A stretch of 64,000 bases of DNA from Paenibacillus sp. L3-i20 (GTDB taxonomy: Bacteria; Bacillota; Bacilli; Paenibacillales; Paenibacillaceae). A program made the position numbers and the translations under genes. The stretch is from assembly GCF_022180385.2 (NCBI RefSeq), contig NZ_BQME02000001.1:2067678-2131677 (forward strand). The letters run 5' to 3'. Shown piece after piece: positions 18,193-27,275 of the stretch (positions are counted from its first letter, which is position 1; every line of letters starts with the position of its first letter). Under the pieces are notes generated by a model that saw only the letters and a list, made by a program, of their open reading frames with translations, searched no databases and was not told the origin of the DNA.

Positions 18193-19140
18193 TTATTGCT
18201 CGTTATTTGAATACAGCTGTTGAATACGTGCTGCTTTCTCGGCAATAATGACGCGTATATGGGCAGGTTCGATCACTTCAATTGCCGGACCAAAGCCCAG
18301 TAAACATCCATAGAGCCAATCGTTTTCGGGTAAAGTCGTTTTTACTAACCAATCACCCTTGCTTAATGGCTCTAGATCTTCAATGTCGAAATATTCTTCG
18401 GCTATGTGTGTTGCCGAGTTATGAATATGAAGGGTGAGGGTTGCCATGTTATTCGAATCGTGCCAACCTTCGTCTACCCTATATTCTAGCGAGGGAACTG
18501 GTTTACGGATGAATGTTGCCGTCATTGTTTCAAGATTCTTCATTCGCAGCAGCTTGAATGTGCGAAAATCATTACGATCAAGACAGAATGCTTGCAAATA
18601 CCAATGCTTCACCTTCCAAAGTAAGGTATGAGGTTCAACCTGTCGCAAGGAGAGTTTACCTTGGGCGTCTGAATAGAGAAATTGCACGATAAGGTTGTCG
18701 TTAATGGCTTTCTTTAATATGTACTGCTTCTTCTCTAACGGTCCTTGCTCACCCCAAGTTGTGAAGTCGATCAACACTTGATTCGTTTGTTGTACAAAAC
18801 TTTCGGTTTGACTTGCGGGAATGATACTTGTTAATTTCTCCATAAGGAGCGCATTCAGATGTTGATCGTAGGATGTGGACATGCTGCGAAGCGCAGTCAC
18901 GATCGCTGTCAATTCCGCATTTGTTAGCAGATTGCGATCTAACCGGTACCCCTCTGCTAGCCCGATGCCGCCATTCGTCCCTTGATAAGTGACAATCGGA
19001 ATCCCGGATTGATTAATAGCTTCGATGTCACGATATATAGTCCGTACAGATACCTCGAATTGTTCTGCCAAATCTTTGGCTTGTACGATTCTGCGATTAA
19101 GCAGTAATATGACGATGGACAGCAGTCGGTCTAGCTTCAT
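18193..19140 (-). CDS. YafY-type HTH/WYL-domain transcriptional regulator
   Basis: The 315-residue regulator has an N-terminal HTH_11 domain (MKLDRLLSIVILLLNR, DLAEQFEVSVRTIYRDIEAI). A WYL ligand-binding domain follows: LIVQFLYSDAQGKLSLRQVE, P and HTLLWKVKHWYLQAFC. A C-terminal WCX region (WLVKTTLPENDWLYGCLLGF) ends it. The start is ATG 19140 with a GGAGGTAGC ribosome site; the five codons before it lack one. WYL domains bind small ligands or nucleic acid. The gene is followed by the zinc-ribbon gene across a strong inverted repeat. Confidence 0.9.
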   Translation of the reverse strand: MKLDRLLSIVILLLNRRIVQAKDLAEQFEVSVRTIYRDIEAINQSGIPIVTYQGTNGGIGLAEGYRLDRNLLTNAELTAIVTALRSMSTSYDQHLNALLMEKLTSIIPASQTESFVQQTNQVLIDFTTWGEQGPLEKKQYILKKAINDNLIVQFLYSDAQGKLSLRQVEPHTLLWKVKHWYLQAFCLDRNDFRTFKLLRMKNLETMTATFIRKPVPSLEYRVDEGWHDSNNMATLTLHIHNSATHIAEEYFDIEDLEPLSKGDWLVKTTLPENDWLYGCLLGFGPAIEVIEPAHIRVIIAEKAARIQQLYSNNEQ

Positions 19141-19189
19141 AGTTGCTACCTCCAAATGATCTGTAATTTGTTTTTGGTCGGGCTTGAAA

Positions 19190-20254
19190 TTACCACAGAT
19201 CTACAGGTCTTTTTAGAAAGTTATTTCTTTTCTTTTTCGATATCAAAATATAAATCATAAGCAAAATGTTGAACACATTCACATTATGTTTCATCGACAT
19301 GAAGCAATAACGCAAAGCTTTTTTCTGTTCATCTCTATTAATATAGCTTAACGTATAAAATTGTCTTGCCAAGGCATAATTGGATAGGAGCAACAATCGT
19401 TTCCTCTTTTTCGGATCGAAGTTTTCCATCTTTTGTCTAAGATGCATCTTAAAAGACACCGTCCTGAGCCCAATCAATTCCAGCTTATCCAGCACCTCTT
19501 TGTTTTCATAGATCGTATCCGGGTCTAACGCCCGGCGATCACAGAAGAAATAAACGCTGTCCTGTGATAGATTGTACACAAAATGAGGTTTGCAATGCAG
19601 TGCGATACGACAATGATCGAAGAAATTAATAATAAACGCGCTATCCTCGCCGGCCTCATAACCTTCGCCAAACATTTCAAATGTTTCAAGTAATGACCTC
19701 TTAAATACCATTGTAATAATGTTGAAAATACTAAGCGAATCTGTAATATATTTCTCCAGCAACCCTGATTCAGCTGGGAAAACAATAACATCATCCTGCA
19801 CATCGAAGTTTTTTTGGACACTTTCCAATCGTTGTTGATAGCTAATATCGTCAAATACATCATTTACTTTCCCGTTAACTTGTTCCTTCCAGAAGGCGAA
19901 GCAAATATCAACTTTCTTCTCCTCTATAATTCTCATACTATCTAGCAAATGACAATCAAACCATTGATCATCAGAGTCGAGAAAGGCGATATATTCACCT
20001 TTGGCCTGCAACATCCCGCAGTTTTTTGGTCCTGGCACTCCTTTCGTTCTATCGTTCACCACATATTTAATTCGGGCATCTTTAAGACAATATTGTTCTA
20101 TAAGTTCCTTCGTATGATCTGTGCTCCTATCATCAACTACGATAAGCTCCCAATTCGTATACGTTTGTCCAATTACAGACTCAATCGAGCTTGAGACTAT
20201 CGCTGCACGGTTGTATGTCGCCAATATGACACTAACTAGTGGCTGCTGATTCAT
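19190..20254 (-). CDS. GT2 (GT-A fold) glycosyltransferase, tandem copy B
   Basis: The 354-residue protein starts with the GT-A core VSVILATYNRAAIVSSSIES, WELIVVDDRSTDHTKELIE and the DxD motif AFLDSDDQWF (about residues 91-100). The C-terminal 150 residues are helical and basic, ending KKRNNFLKRPVDLW. It would transfer a sugar from a nucleotide donor to a cell-surface acceptor. It is a paralogue of the gene 37 bp upstream, with the same length and the same ending pattern, so the pair arose by tandem duplication. The cluster contains no other polysaccharide genes. Confidence 0.88.
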   Translation of the reverse strand: MNQQPLVSVILATYNRAAIVSSSIESVIGQTYTNWELIVVDDRSTDHTKELIEQYCLKDARIKYVVNDRTKGVPGPKNCGMLQAKGEYIAFLDSDDQWFDCHLLDSMRIIEEKKVDICFAFWKEQVNGKVNDVFDDISYQQRLESVQKNFDVQDDVIVFPAESGLLEKYITDSLSIFNIITMVFKRSLLETFEMFGEGYEAGEDSAFIINFFDHCRIALHCKPHFVYNLSQDSVYFFCDRRALDPDTIYENKEVLDKLELIGLRTVSFKMHLRQKMENFDPKKRKRLLLLSNYALARQFYTLSYINRDEQKKALRYCFMSMKHNVNVFNILLMIYILISKKKRNNFLKRPVDLW

Positions 20255-20291
20255 ATAAATAATCCCTCGTTTCTTTCATTTAATTACGTTG

Positions 20292-21353
20292 TTACCATAG
20301 ATTTAACGGTTTTTTTAGGAACCCTCCACCTTTTCTTTTGGTCAAAATAATATGGAAGAGAAGCGTCACATTATATAGATTTACATTATGCTTTAGGGAC
20401 TGAACGCAATAGCTTAATGCTTTTCGTTTATTAGGTTTGCAAACATAACTTAACGTGTAATATTGCCGTGCCAGTGTATAATTTGCAATGAGATTAAGCT
20501 TCTTTTTATTAGTAAGCCCGTCCGCCTTTTGTACCCACTGCTTTAGAAAAAGCTTATATTTAATCGATTGCAAGGCGATGGATTCTATCTTTTTGAATAT
20601 CTCCTTATCACTATACAACGTGTCAGGATCGAGATGACGTCTATCGCAAAATAAATAAACGCTGTCTGGAGATTGGTTATATATGAAATGAGATTTTGTA
20701 ATTAAAGCAATTCGGCACCGGTCGAAAAAGGGGATCATAAAAGCGATATCCTCTGCAATTCCGAATTGTTCATTGAACAGGCCGGACGTTCGAAGGAGTT
20801 CTTTCCTAAAAACCATTGTAGTAATGCAATGGAAGTGTTTTTTCTCGGTAAGAAATCGTTCTAGTAATCCCTTTTCAAAGACGATTGCATTTCCATGAAC
20901 CTCAAATTGCTCTCGCATATTTTGTAAGATTTGTTGCTCGGTTTTATTATTGAAATTTTGATAGACGACATCACCATGGCGTTCCTCCCATAATGCAAAA
21001 GAAACATCGCTTTTCACTTCCCTGATAGTATCGATACTGTCTTTTAAATGAAAGTTATACCATTGATCATCAGAATCTAGGAAGGCAATATAATCCCCTT
21101 TTGCAAGCAACATGCCACAGTTTCTAGCTCCGCTTGTTCCCTTACCCCTATCATTTAGTGCATATTTTATTCGCTGATCCTTGTGGCTGTATGCGTTTAT
21201 AATCGCTTTTGTATCATCGGTACATCGATCACTAACGACAATGAGCTCCCAGTTTGTATAGGTTTGTGCCATGACGGATTCAATGGAAGATGAGATTATT
21301 TGTGCACGGTTGTAGGTAGGTATGATAACACTTATGAGTGGGTCCTTATTCAA
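20292..21353 (-). CDS. GT2 (GT-A fold) glycosyltransferase, tandem copy A
   Basis: The 353-residue paralogue of the downstream gene has VSVIIPTYNRAQIISSSIES, WELIVVSDRCTDDTKAI and the DxD motif AFLDSDDQWY, and ends in KGGGFLKKPLNLW. Where copy B has VVDDRS, this copy has VVSDRC, so the first conserved Asp of the nucleotide-binding loop is Ser here. The DxD is intact in both copies. The 300 bp between its start and the forward ABC gene are AT-rich, with no gene or clear terminator. Confidence 0.88.
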   Translation of the reverse strand: MNKDPLISVIIPTYNRAQIISSSIESVMAQTYTNWELIVVSDRCTDDTKAIINAYSHKDQRIKYALNDRGKGTSGARNCGMLLAKGDYIAFLDSDDQWYNFHLKDSIDTIREVKSDVSFALWEERHGDVVYQNFNNKTEQQILQNMREQFEVHGNAIVFEKGLLERFLTEKKHFHCITTMVFRKELLRTSGLFNEQFGIAEDIAFMIPFFDRCRIALITKSHFIYNQSPDSVYLFCDRRHLDPDTLYSDKEIFKKIESIALQSIKYKLFLKQWVQKADGLTNKKKLNLIANYTLARQYYTLSYVCKPNKRKALSYCVQSLKHNVNLYNVTLLFHIILTKRKGGGFLKKPLNLW

Positions 21354-21653
21354 AACATCATTCCTTTCAGCATTGTATTCATTTGCATTTCTGTTGATGG
21401 TGGATAGATATTATCGAAAATATGGTCAAAAATGAAAGGGATTTTCTGGGTATCTCATTTAGTTTAAACTTTAAAATTTTACTATTCAAGGTACTTTTAG
21501 GGTGTTTTGCTAAATAGTAAAATGGTAACATATCCTATCGGAATATTGTGAGAATATAAAGCTTAATTTAAGGTTTTCTTTATTTCAGTTTAAATATTTA
21601 CTGCTAATGTTAAATAAATAGATAAACGAGAAGAAATGAAGGGTGGAGATGGC

Positions 21654-22361
21654 ATGATTCAGCTGTCAGGTATAAGTCACCAATTCAATATTGGAACGAA
21701 GGGAAAAGAGAGGGTTGTCCCCGTTCTACATAATATTGATTTGAAAGTAGAAAAGGGGGAAATCGTCGCTATTGTTGGTCGCAGTGGTTCGGGGAAGTCA
21801 ACGTTGCTTAACCTCATGTCGGGCTACATTCGTCCAACAGCTGGAGACATTACCGTGCAAGGACAAGCGGTTACTAAGCTTGATGAAGGACAATGGGCGA
21901 ACTTTCGATTAGCCAATTACGGCTTTATCTTTCAAAGCTTTCAATTGATTGCCAGCATGACCGCTTATCAAAATGTAGAACTGCCTCTTGTACTTAAAGG
22001 AGTACCGAGTGCTGAACGGGAAAAACGAGTTGATGAGTTAATGGAGAAGTTAGGACTCCAACAATATATGAGCCATTATCCTGGGGAGTTGTCTGGAGGG
22101 CAGCAGCAGCGGGTGTCAGTTGCTCGATCACTCATTCTAAAACCACCAATTGTGCTTGCTGACGAGCCATCGGGAAGCCTTGATAGTGATAACGAAAGAG
22201 AGTTGCTTACGATGATTCAGCAGCTCAATCATGAGTTTGGCATCACTTTCGTTATTATTACCCATGATGAGCAAGTGGCGTCAATCGCTCATCGTACGAT
22301 TGGGCTGCGAGATGGGCGAATTGTGAATTCAGAGAGCAGGAGGGGTAGCTATGAAGTTTAA
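21654..22361 (+). CDS. MacB/LolD-type ABC transporter ATPase
   Basis: The 235-residue ATPase has Walker A GRSGSGKST, Q-loop FIFQSFQLIASMTAYQNVELP, signature LSGGQQQRVSVARSL, Walker B IVLADEPSGSLD and H-loop VIITHDEQVA. These are the marks of the LolD/MacB/FtsE group. I start at ATG 21654 because GGTGGAG lies 5-8 bases upstream; the ATG at 21636 is the less likely start. It overlaps its permease by 11 bp. Relatives work in mechanotransmission-type export or antimicrobial peptide resistance. Confidence 0.92.
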   Translation: MIQLSGISHQFNIGTKGKERVVPVLHNIDLKVEKGEIVAIVGRSGSGKSTLLNLMSGYIRPTAGDITVQGQAVTKLDEGQWANFRLANYGFIFQSFQLIASMTAYQNVELPLVLKGVPSAEREKRVDELMEKLGLQQYMSHYPGELSGGQQQRVSVARSLILKPPIVLADEPSGSLDSDNERELLTMIQQLNHEFGITFVIITHDEQVASIAHRTIGLRDGRIVNSESRRGSYEV

Positions 22362-23703
22362 GGATCAGCTCCGGTTCGTCCGGCAAAATATGAAAAAAAA
22401 CAAGATGAGATTATTTATGACGGTGCTTGCAACTGCGATGGGCTGTTCGTTTCTTATTGTTCTAGCATCCGTTGGGTTCGGACTCCAGCAGAGCATCGTG
22501 GACAATATTGTTGGTGATCGACTCGTTACCGCAATCGATATTAATAGCAAAAATCCAAATGAGTACAAAACCCCGGAACTAAATGATACAGATATCGCCT
22601 TTTTCCGCGAAATCCCACATGTAAAAGCAGTCACTTATCGTAATTATATCGGACAACCGTTACTTCCACGGGTGGGTGAGACGAAGGTAAATTACGGAGG
22701 GGCGCTGCAAGTTGATTTCGAAGCCGAGATGGCAGCAGGCTTTAAGCTGAGTGCAGGTCGCCTTCCACAAAATAGTGATGAAGTTGTAATAGGTTATCAT
22801 ATTCGAAAGCCACTTGAGACTAGTGAAGGAAAGGTCGTTCAAGAAATACCTGATGCAGCTGAATGGATCAATCAAAAAATGCTGCTGGATGTAACTTATT
22901 ATGTCAACGGGAAGAAGTTAATCGAGACGATTGAACTTACGATCGTAGGTATAACGGAGAAGCCAACGAAGGAATGGATACAGGATACTACTATTTATAC
23001 TGGGAGAGGTACTTTGGAGAAGATCGAATCGATAACAGGTACTCTGAATGGAGAAATTCCTTATTTTGAAAAGGAGCCAACCCCGGAAGAGGTAGATAAG
23101 CGTCTTCAGGAAATAGCAAAACCTACTGCAGCTAGATCGTATCATAAGGTTGAAGTTATTGCAGATAGCGCTGCTCATGTGAATGAGATTTCAGATGTCA
23201 TTCGCGAAAAACATTACTTTAATTATTCCATTGCAGATGAATTGAAGCAGGTTAATGTGATGTTTCTTATTATGAAGATTGGTTTAGTTTTTGTTGGTAC
23301 AATTGCAGTCCTTATTGCATCAATCGGTATATTCAATACAATGACGATGGCTGTTACGGAGAGAGCGCAAGATATCGGTATTATGAAGGCGATAGGCGCA
23401 CATCCAACGGTCATTCAAAAGATCTTTTTGCTGGAGAGTGCCATTATTGGCGTACTGGGGGCGGTAATTGGGACCGTTGTATCTTACATCATCTCGTTTG
23501 CCGTCAATGCAGGCTTGCCGCTGCTTATTAAATCATTTATGGAAGAGGATGTACCGCAAGGATTTGTATTTTCGCTTATTCCACCTTACTTGGCTATTTT
23601 AGCGTGTTTAATCTCGCTGGGTGTGGCAATGTTGTCGGGTTATCGTCCGGCCAAAAGAGCAACTCGCATCGATGTGCTTCGGGCGCTTCGCCGAGATATG
23701 TAA
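22351..23703 (+). CDS. MacB-like FtsX-domain permease
   Basis: The 450-residue permease has the four-helix MacB topology: one N-terminal helix (TVLATAMGCSFLIVLASVGF), a 250-residue extracytoplasmic MacB-PCD domain, and three C-terminal helices of an FtsX domain (IASIGIFNTMTMAVTERAQ, D, IGIMKAIGA). It ends RPAKRATRIDVLRALR, the usual MacB ending. There is no membrane-fusion protein gene (YknX-like) next to it, so the unit may act as an ATPase-permease pair alone or with a distant partner. Confidence 0.9.
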   Translation: MKFKDQLRFVRQNMKKNKMRLFMTVLATAMGCSFLIVLASVGFGLQQSIVDNIVGDRLVTAIDINSKNPNEYKTPELNDTDIAFFREIPHVKAVTYRNYIGQPLLPRVGETKVNYGGALQVDFEAEMAAGFKLSAGRLPQNSDEVVIGYHIRKPLETSEGKVVQEIPDAAEWINQKMLLDVTYYVNGKKLIETIELTIVGITEKPTKEWIQDTTIYTGRGTLEKIESITGTLNGEIPYFEKEPTPEEVDKRLQEIAKPTAARSYHKVEVIADSAAHVNEISDVIREKHYFNYSIADELKQVNVMFLIMKIGLVFVGTIAVLIASIGIFNTMTMAVTERAQDIGIMKAIGAHPTVIQKIFLLESAIIGVLGAVIGTVVSYIISFAVNAGLPLLIKSFMEEDVPQGFVFSLIPPYLAILACLISLGVAMLSGYRPAKRATRIDVLRALRRDM

Positions 23704-23715
23704 ATAGATTAGGAT

Positions 23716-23911
23716 AAGGCTGTCCCAAAAGCATGCATGGCTATCGTTCAAACTGCGCAAGACATATGCTTCCGATCGCTGTTGTATCCAAATTCCCTAA
23801 ATGAATGGGTTATGGGTGGAATTCGGATACAAAGGCGAACGCTATCGCTTCTCCAGCATATGTCTTACTCTGTTTGTTCTAGCCAGCAAAACTGCTATGG
23901 GATGGCCTTTT
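23716..23911. repeat. Long imperfect inverted repeat (about 85-bp arms)
   Basis: The left arm reads AAGGCTGTCCCA…GACATATGCT…GTTGTATCC-AATTCC. The right arm is its approximate complement, GGAATTcGGATACAA…AGCATATGTC…GGGATGGCCTTTTT. The arms meet near 23805-23812. Matched blocks include AAGACATATGCT/AGCATATGTCTT, TTGTATCC/GGATACAA and GGCTGTCCCA/TGGGATGGCC. The right end runs into T-rich sequence, so it could end the MacB transcript. It may be a miniature repeat element or a structured RNA. No protein is supported here. Confidence 0.75.
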
Positions 23912-23948
23912 TCTGTTTTTATGGGAAAACAAGTTAAATAAAATTGTT

Positions 23949-24000
23949 ATTGACCAACATGGTCAATAGGAATATACTGTAATTGACCAGGTTGGTCAAT
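23949..24000 (+). promoter_or_regulatory. TetR-gene promoter with two 19-bp palindromic operators
   Basis: Two near-identical palindromes are ATTGACCAACATGGTCAAT (23949-23967) and ATTGACCAGGTTGGTCAAT (23982-24000). Their centres are 33 bp apart, about three helical turns. The -35 TTGACC (23950-23955) lies in the first operator. The -10 TATACT (23973-23978) follows at a 17-bp spacer, and the second operator lies just downstream of the -10. This is a textbook autorepressed promoter for the TetR/ABC operon. Confidence 0.85.
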
Positions 24001-24070
24001 TGAATAAATGATTTAAACAACGTCTAAATAAATGTGCCGCATAGTTTCTATTTTGGTAGGAGGAATTCAA

Positions 24071-24691
24071 TTGTTTACTAAGTTTTTGGCTACAGATGAA
24101 GAGAAACAGACTCGTATTATTGGGTCTGCATTGAAACAATTTGCTGAGAAGAGCTATAGCGCGGCTTCCACTAACGAAATTGCAAAGGAGGCAGGTATTT
24201 CCAAGGGACTGTTGTTTCATTATTTTGCAAGCAAAAAGGCGCTATATCTCTATATGTACGATTATTCTATTCAAGTTATAAGTGAAGAGATAGGTCAGAA
24301 GGTGAACTTCGATGAAAGGGATCTGTTTATAAGAATGAGTCAAGTTGCGGGACTTAAGCTCACGATCTTTCAAAAGTCGCCTGATTTGATGAAGTTTTTG
24401 GAGCGGGTGTTTTTTGAGGAGGCTGAAGAGGTTAAGCAAGAACTAGAAGATAGGAAAAAGCAGGTAGCTACAAGCGAATATTTTAAATTATTTTCGGATA
24501 TAGATAGCTCGAGTTTTAAAGAAGGTATCGATGCGGCTCAAGCGATCAACGTAATTTTGTGGACGCTTGAAGGTTTAGGTGAATCAGTGAAGGCGCGTCA
24601 TAAGCTGGATGGCAAAGAAATCGATATTCCATTGCTAATGGAAGAGTTTGATCGTTATATGGAATTACTGCGGATGAGCTTTTATAAATAA
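24071..24691 (+). CDS. TetR/AcrR-family repressor of an ABC exporter
   Basis: The 206-residue regulator has a TetR HTH (IIGSALKQFAEKSYSAASTN, EIAKEAGISKGLLFHYFASKKALYLYMY) and a helical ligand domain. I start at TTG 24071 because AGGAGG sits 7 bases upstream; the 13 codons before it lack a ribosome site. Two palindromes in its own promoter (23949-24000) fit autorepression. The genes downstream encode an ATPase and two ABC-2 permeases, so the ligand is presumably a substrate of that exporter. Confidence 0.92.
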   Translation: MFTKFLATDEEKQTRIIGSALKQFAEKSYSAASTNEIAKEAGISKGLLFHYFASKKALYLYMYDYSIQVISEEIGQKVNFDERDLFIRMSQVAGLKLTIFQKSPDLMKFLERVFFEEAEEVKQELEDRKKQVATSEYFKLFSDIDSSSFKEGIDAAQAINVILWTLEGLGESVKARHKLDGKEIDIPLLMEEFDRYMELLRMSFYK

Positions 24692-24755
24692 TAGTACTAA
24701 GTGTAATGAAGGTTCTAAGTTTGATGAAGGAAGTAGAGAGAAGGAGGAGTTAAGC

Positions 24756-25667
24756 ATGCATGCAATTGAATTGAATCATCTGACCAAAACGTATGGCGGA
24801 GCTAGAGGGATTACGGATCTTAGCTTTACGGTGGAGCAAGGGGAGATATTTGGATTTATCGGACCTAACGGGGCGGGGAAATCGACAACAATTCGTACGA
24901 TGCTTGGACTGATCTATCCTACAAACGGCAGCGCAAAGATTTTCGGCAAGGACTGTATTGCACATGGGCCGGAGATTAAAAAGGAGATCGGGTATTTGCC
25001 TTCTGAGGTGTTCTATTACGACAATATGAAAGTGAAGGATCTGCTTCAATATTCGGCTAGTTTTTATAAGAAGGATTGCAGTAAACGGATCAAAGAGCTT
25101 GCAGCAATAATGGAGCTTGATCTTACTAAACGAATCGATGATCTGTCGCTCGGCAATAAGAAGAAGGTTGGTATTGTGCAAGGACTTTTGCATGAACCAA
25201 AACTCATTATTTTGGATGAGCCGACGAGTGGCCTTGATCCGCTTATGCAGCAGAGGTTTTTTGAACTGTTGGAGGAGGAGAACCGAAAAGGAGCAACCAT
25301 TTTATTTTCCTCCCACATTCTTAGTGAGGTGCAAAGGCTGTGCAATAGAGTGGCGATTATTAAAGATGGCAAATTGATTGCGCTAGAGAAGATAAGTGAT
25401 TTAAAGGATAACACGTACAAAAAATTTAAAATTGAGACAGCAACAGAGGTGGATGCGGCATCTTTCGCCATTCCAGGGGTGACGGAGTGGAAGAAGGATG
25501 AACGAACGATTAGCTTTCTCTTTAAAGGCAATATTAACGATGTCATGCGAAAAATTGCTGAGCTTACGCTCGTTAATATTTGGGTGGAGGAGCCAGACCT
25601 TGAGGAAATCTTCATGCATTATTACGTGAAGGAGGATGGATCACGCCATGAACATGTATCGGCATGA
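24756..25667 (+). CDS. ABC-2 exporter ATP-binding protein (TetR operon)
   Basis: The 303-residue ATPase has Walker A GPNGAGKST, Walker B LIILDEPTSGLD and H-loop FSSHILSE. The signature is LSLGNKKKVG instead of LSGGQ, a variant common in the Bacillus and Paenibacillus bcrA/ytrB-like group. A C-terminal domain of about 80 residues follows. GGAGGAG precedes the ATG. It overlaps the next gene, and two permeases follow, so the exporter is probably a heterodimer of permeases with this ATPase. Confidence 0.92.
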   Translation: MHAIELNHLTKTYGGARGITDLSFTVEQGEIFGFIGPNGAGKSTTIRTMLGLIYPTNGSAKIFGKDCIAHGPEIKKEIGYLPSEVFYYDNMKVKDLLQYSASFYKKDCSKRIKELAAIMELDLTKRIDDLSLGNKKKVGIVQGLLHEPKLIILDEPTSGLDPLMQQRFFELLEEENRKGATILFSSHILSEVQRLCNRVAIIKDGKLIALEKISDLKDNTYKKFKIETATEVDAASFAIPGVTEWKKDERTISFLFKGNINDVMRKIAELTLVNIWVEEPDLEEIFMHYYVKEDGSRHEHVSA

Positions 25668-26445
25668 GCTGTGGGCAAATCGGAAAGCAACGATATTGTG
25701 GTCGCTGTCTCTCGCAGGTGTAGTTTGTTTGATGCTTGCCATGTTCCCGACTTTCTCCAAAGATGCTGAAACATTTAAAGAAGTGTTGGAGACGATGCCG
25801 GATGTTATGCTCAAGGCGATTGGTTTGCAGATTGACAGCATCACTTCTCTTCTGGGCTTCTATTCCTATGTGTTTATGTATGTGACATTATGCGGTGCAA
25901 TTCAAGCGATGCATCTCGGTGCCTCGATTGTATCAAAAGAGACTAGGGAAAAGACGGCAGATTTTTTACTGACTAAGCCAGTTGCTAGAGGGGTTGTCTT
26001 AACGTCGAAGGCGCTTGCTGCACTAACGCTTTTGGTTATAACGAATGTAATTTATTTTGGCATTGCTAGTGTAATAGCGACAATTGTTCAAACCGAGTCA
26101 TATAGTTACGGCGCATTTACACTGGTTTCACTTACACTGTTGTTTATTCAATTGATTTTTTTGGCACTCGGCATAGCTGCCGCGCTATTGTTTCCAAGGA
26201 TGAAGACGGTGCTTCCGTTGTCGCTCGGAACGGTGTTTGCCTTCTTTATGATCTCCGCTATTGGAACTTCAAGCGGTGACAGCAAACTAAGGTATTTGAC
26301 CCCGTTTCAGTATTTCGATCGTTCCTACATCATTACGCATGGCGGATATGAAGCTGTATATGTGGTTGTTGGTGCTGCTGTGATTGCGGTTTGTACCATA
26401 TTTAGTTTCTTCCGTTACCTGAGGCGGGATGTTCATGTTGGCTAA
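25648..26445 (+). CDS. ABC-2 permease subunit 1
   Basis: The 265-residue membrane protein has six predicted helices. The segment SIVSKETREKTADFLLTKPV, followed by ARG, after the second helix is the cytoplasmic element typical of ABC-2 permeases of the ABC2_membrane family. I prefer ATG 25648 (or 25654); the ATG at 25636 touches the AAGGAGG ribosome site and so cannot be the start. It overlaps the ATPase gene. It shares the plan GA..IAKE..…TLLPFQYF-like with the next gene and is probably its paralogue. Confidence 0.88.
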   Translation: MNMYRHELWANRKATILWSLSLAGVVCLMLAMFPTFSKDAETFKEVLETMPDVMLKAIGLQIDSITSLLGFYSYVFMYVTLCGAIQAMHLGASIVSKETREKTADFLLTKPVARGVVLTSKALAALTLLVITNVIYFGIASVIATIVQTESYSYGAFTLVSLTLLFIQLIFLALGIAAALLFPRMKTVLPLSLGTVFAFFMISAIGTSSGDSKLRYLTPFQYFDRSYIITHGGYEAVYVVVGAAVIAVCTIFSFFRYLRRDVHVG

Positions 26446-26463
26446 GAGGGAGGTAGATCTATT

Positions 26464-27264
26464 ATGAATCTGTTTTGGCGAGAAATGAAGGCGAGCAGGA
26501 AGTCGCTGCTCATCTGGATAGTTGGTATTATTGCTATGGTTGGAGGCGGAATGAGCAAATTCACCGGACTATCCCAATCAGGAGATGCGATGAATGAGCT
26601 TATGGCAGATATGCCAAAGGCGCTTCAAGCAATAGTTGGAGTAAACGGGCTCGATATTTCTACACCAACTGGTTATTATGGCATCCTTTTTCTCTATTTG
26701 ATCGTTATGGCAGCTGTTCATGCTTCTATGTTAGGTGCGAATATTATCGCTAAAGAGGAGCGGGATAAGACGTCGGAGTTCCTGCTCGTTAAACCTATCT
26801 CTAGAACGAATATGTTGTTGTTTAAGTTATTGGCGGCCGTTGTTAATGTGTTCATCTTTTCTATAGTTATGTTTGTGAGTTCTATTGCCTTCGTTGGGTC
26901 ATTTGCCGAAGGCGGGGTGACATCGGTGACAGGAGATATTGTTCCACTTACGATTGGCATGCTGCTTGTGCAGCTATTGTTCATGAGTGTGGGCATGGCA
27001 CTTGCCTCATCAAGCCGCAAGCCAAAACGGGCGGTAGCTCTATCGGCTGGTATAATGCTGCTAACGTTTCTATTGTCTATTGTCATTGAAATAAGTGGCG
27101 GAATGACATTTATGGGTTACTTGACCCCGTTTCAATATTTCAAGGCAGCTAGTGTAATAGAAGATGGTTTTGAACCGATTTATATTGTAATGTCCCTGTT
27201 TATAACTGTGGGTGCGCTAGCCTTTGCCTATAGGAGCTATAATCGAAGAGATATTCAAATATAA
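26464..27264 (+). CDS. ABC-2 permease subunit 2
   Basis: The 266-residue protein is a paralogue of the preceding permease. It has the same N-terminal WREMKASRKSLLIW, six helices, the cytoplasmic element GANIIAKEERDKTSEFLLVK and the shared YLTPFQYFKAASVI loop. It ends the TetR-controlled operon. The converging serine hydrolase gene ends 11 bp beyond its stop, and no terminator fits between them. Confidence 0.88.
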   Translation: MNLFWREMKASRKSLLIWIVGIIAMVGGGMSKFTGLSQSGDAMNELMADMPKALQAIVGVNGLDISTPTGYYGILFLYLIVMAAVHASMLGANIIAKEERDKTSEFLLVKPISRTNMLLFKLLAAVVNVFIFSIVMFVSSIAFVGSFAEGGVTSVTGDIVPLTIGMLLVQLLFMSVGMALASSSRKPKRAVALSAGIMLLTFLLSIVIEISGGMTFMGYLTPFQYFKAASVIEDGFEPIYIVMSLFITVGALAFAYRSYNRRDIQI

Positions 27265-27275
27265 CTTATAATCTA

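Noticed and set aside
23737..23937. Possible small protein in the inverted repeat
   Set aside because: The frame runs through both hairpin arms, has no ribosome site, and is composed of the repeat; it is better explained by the structure.
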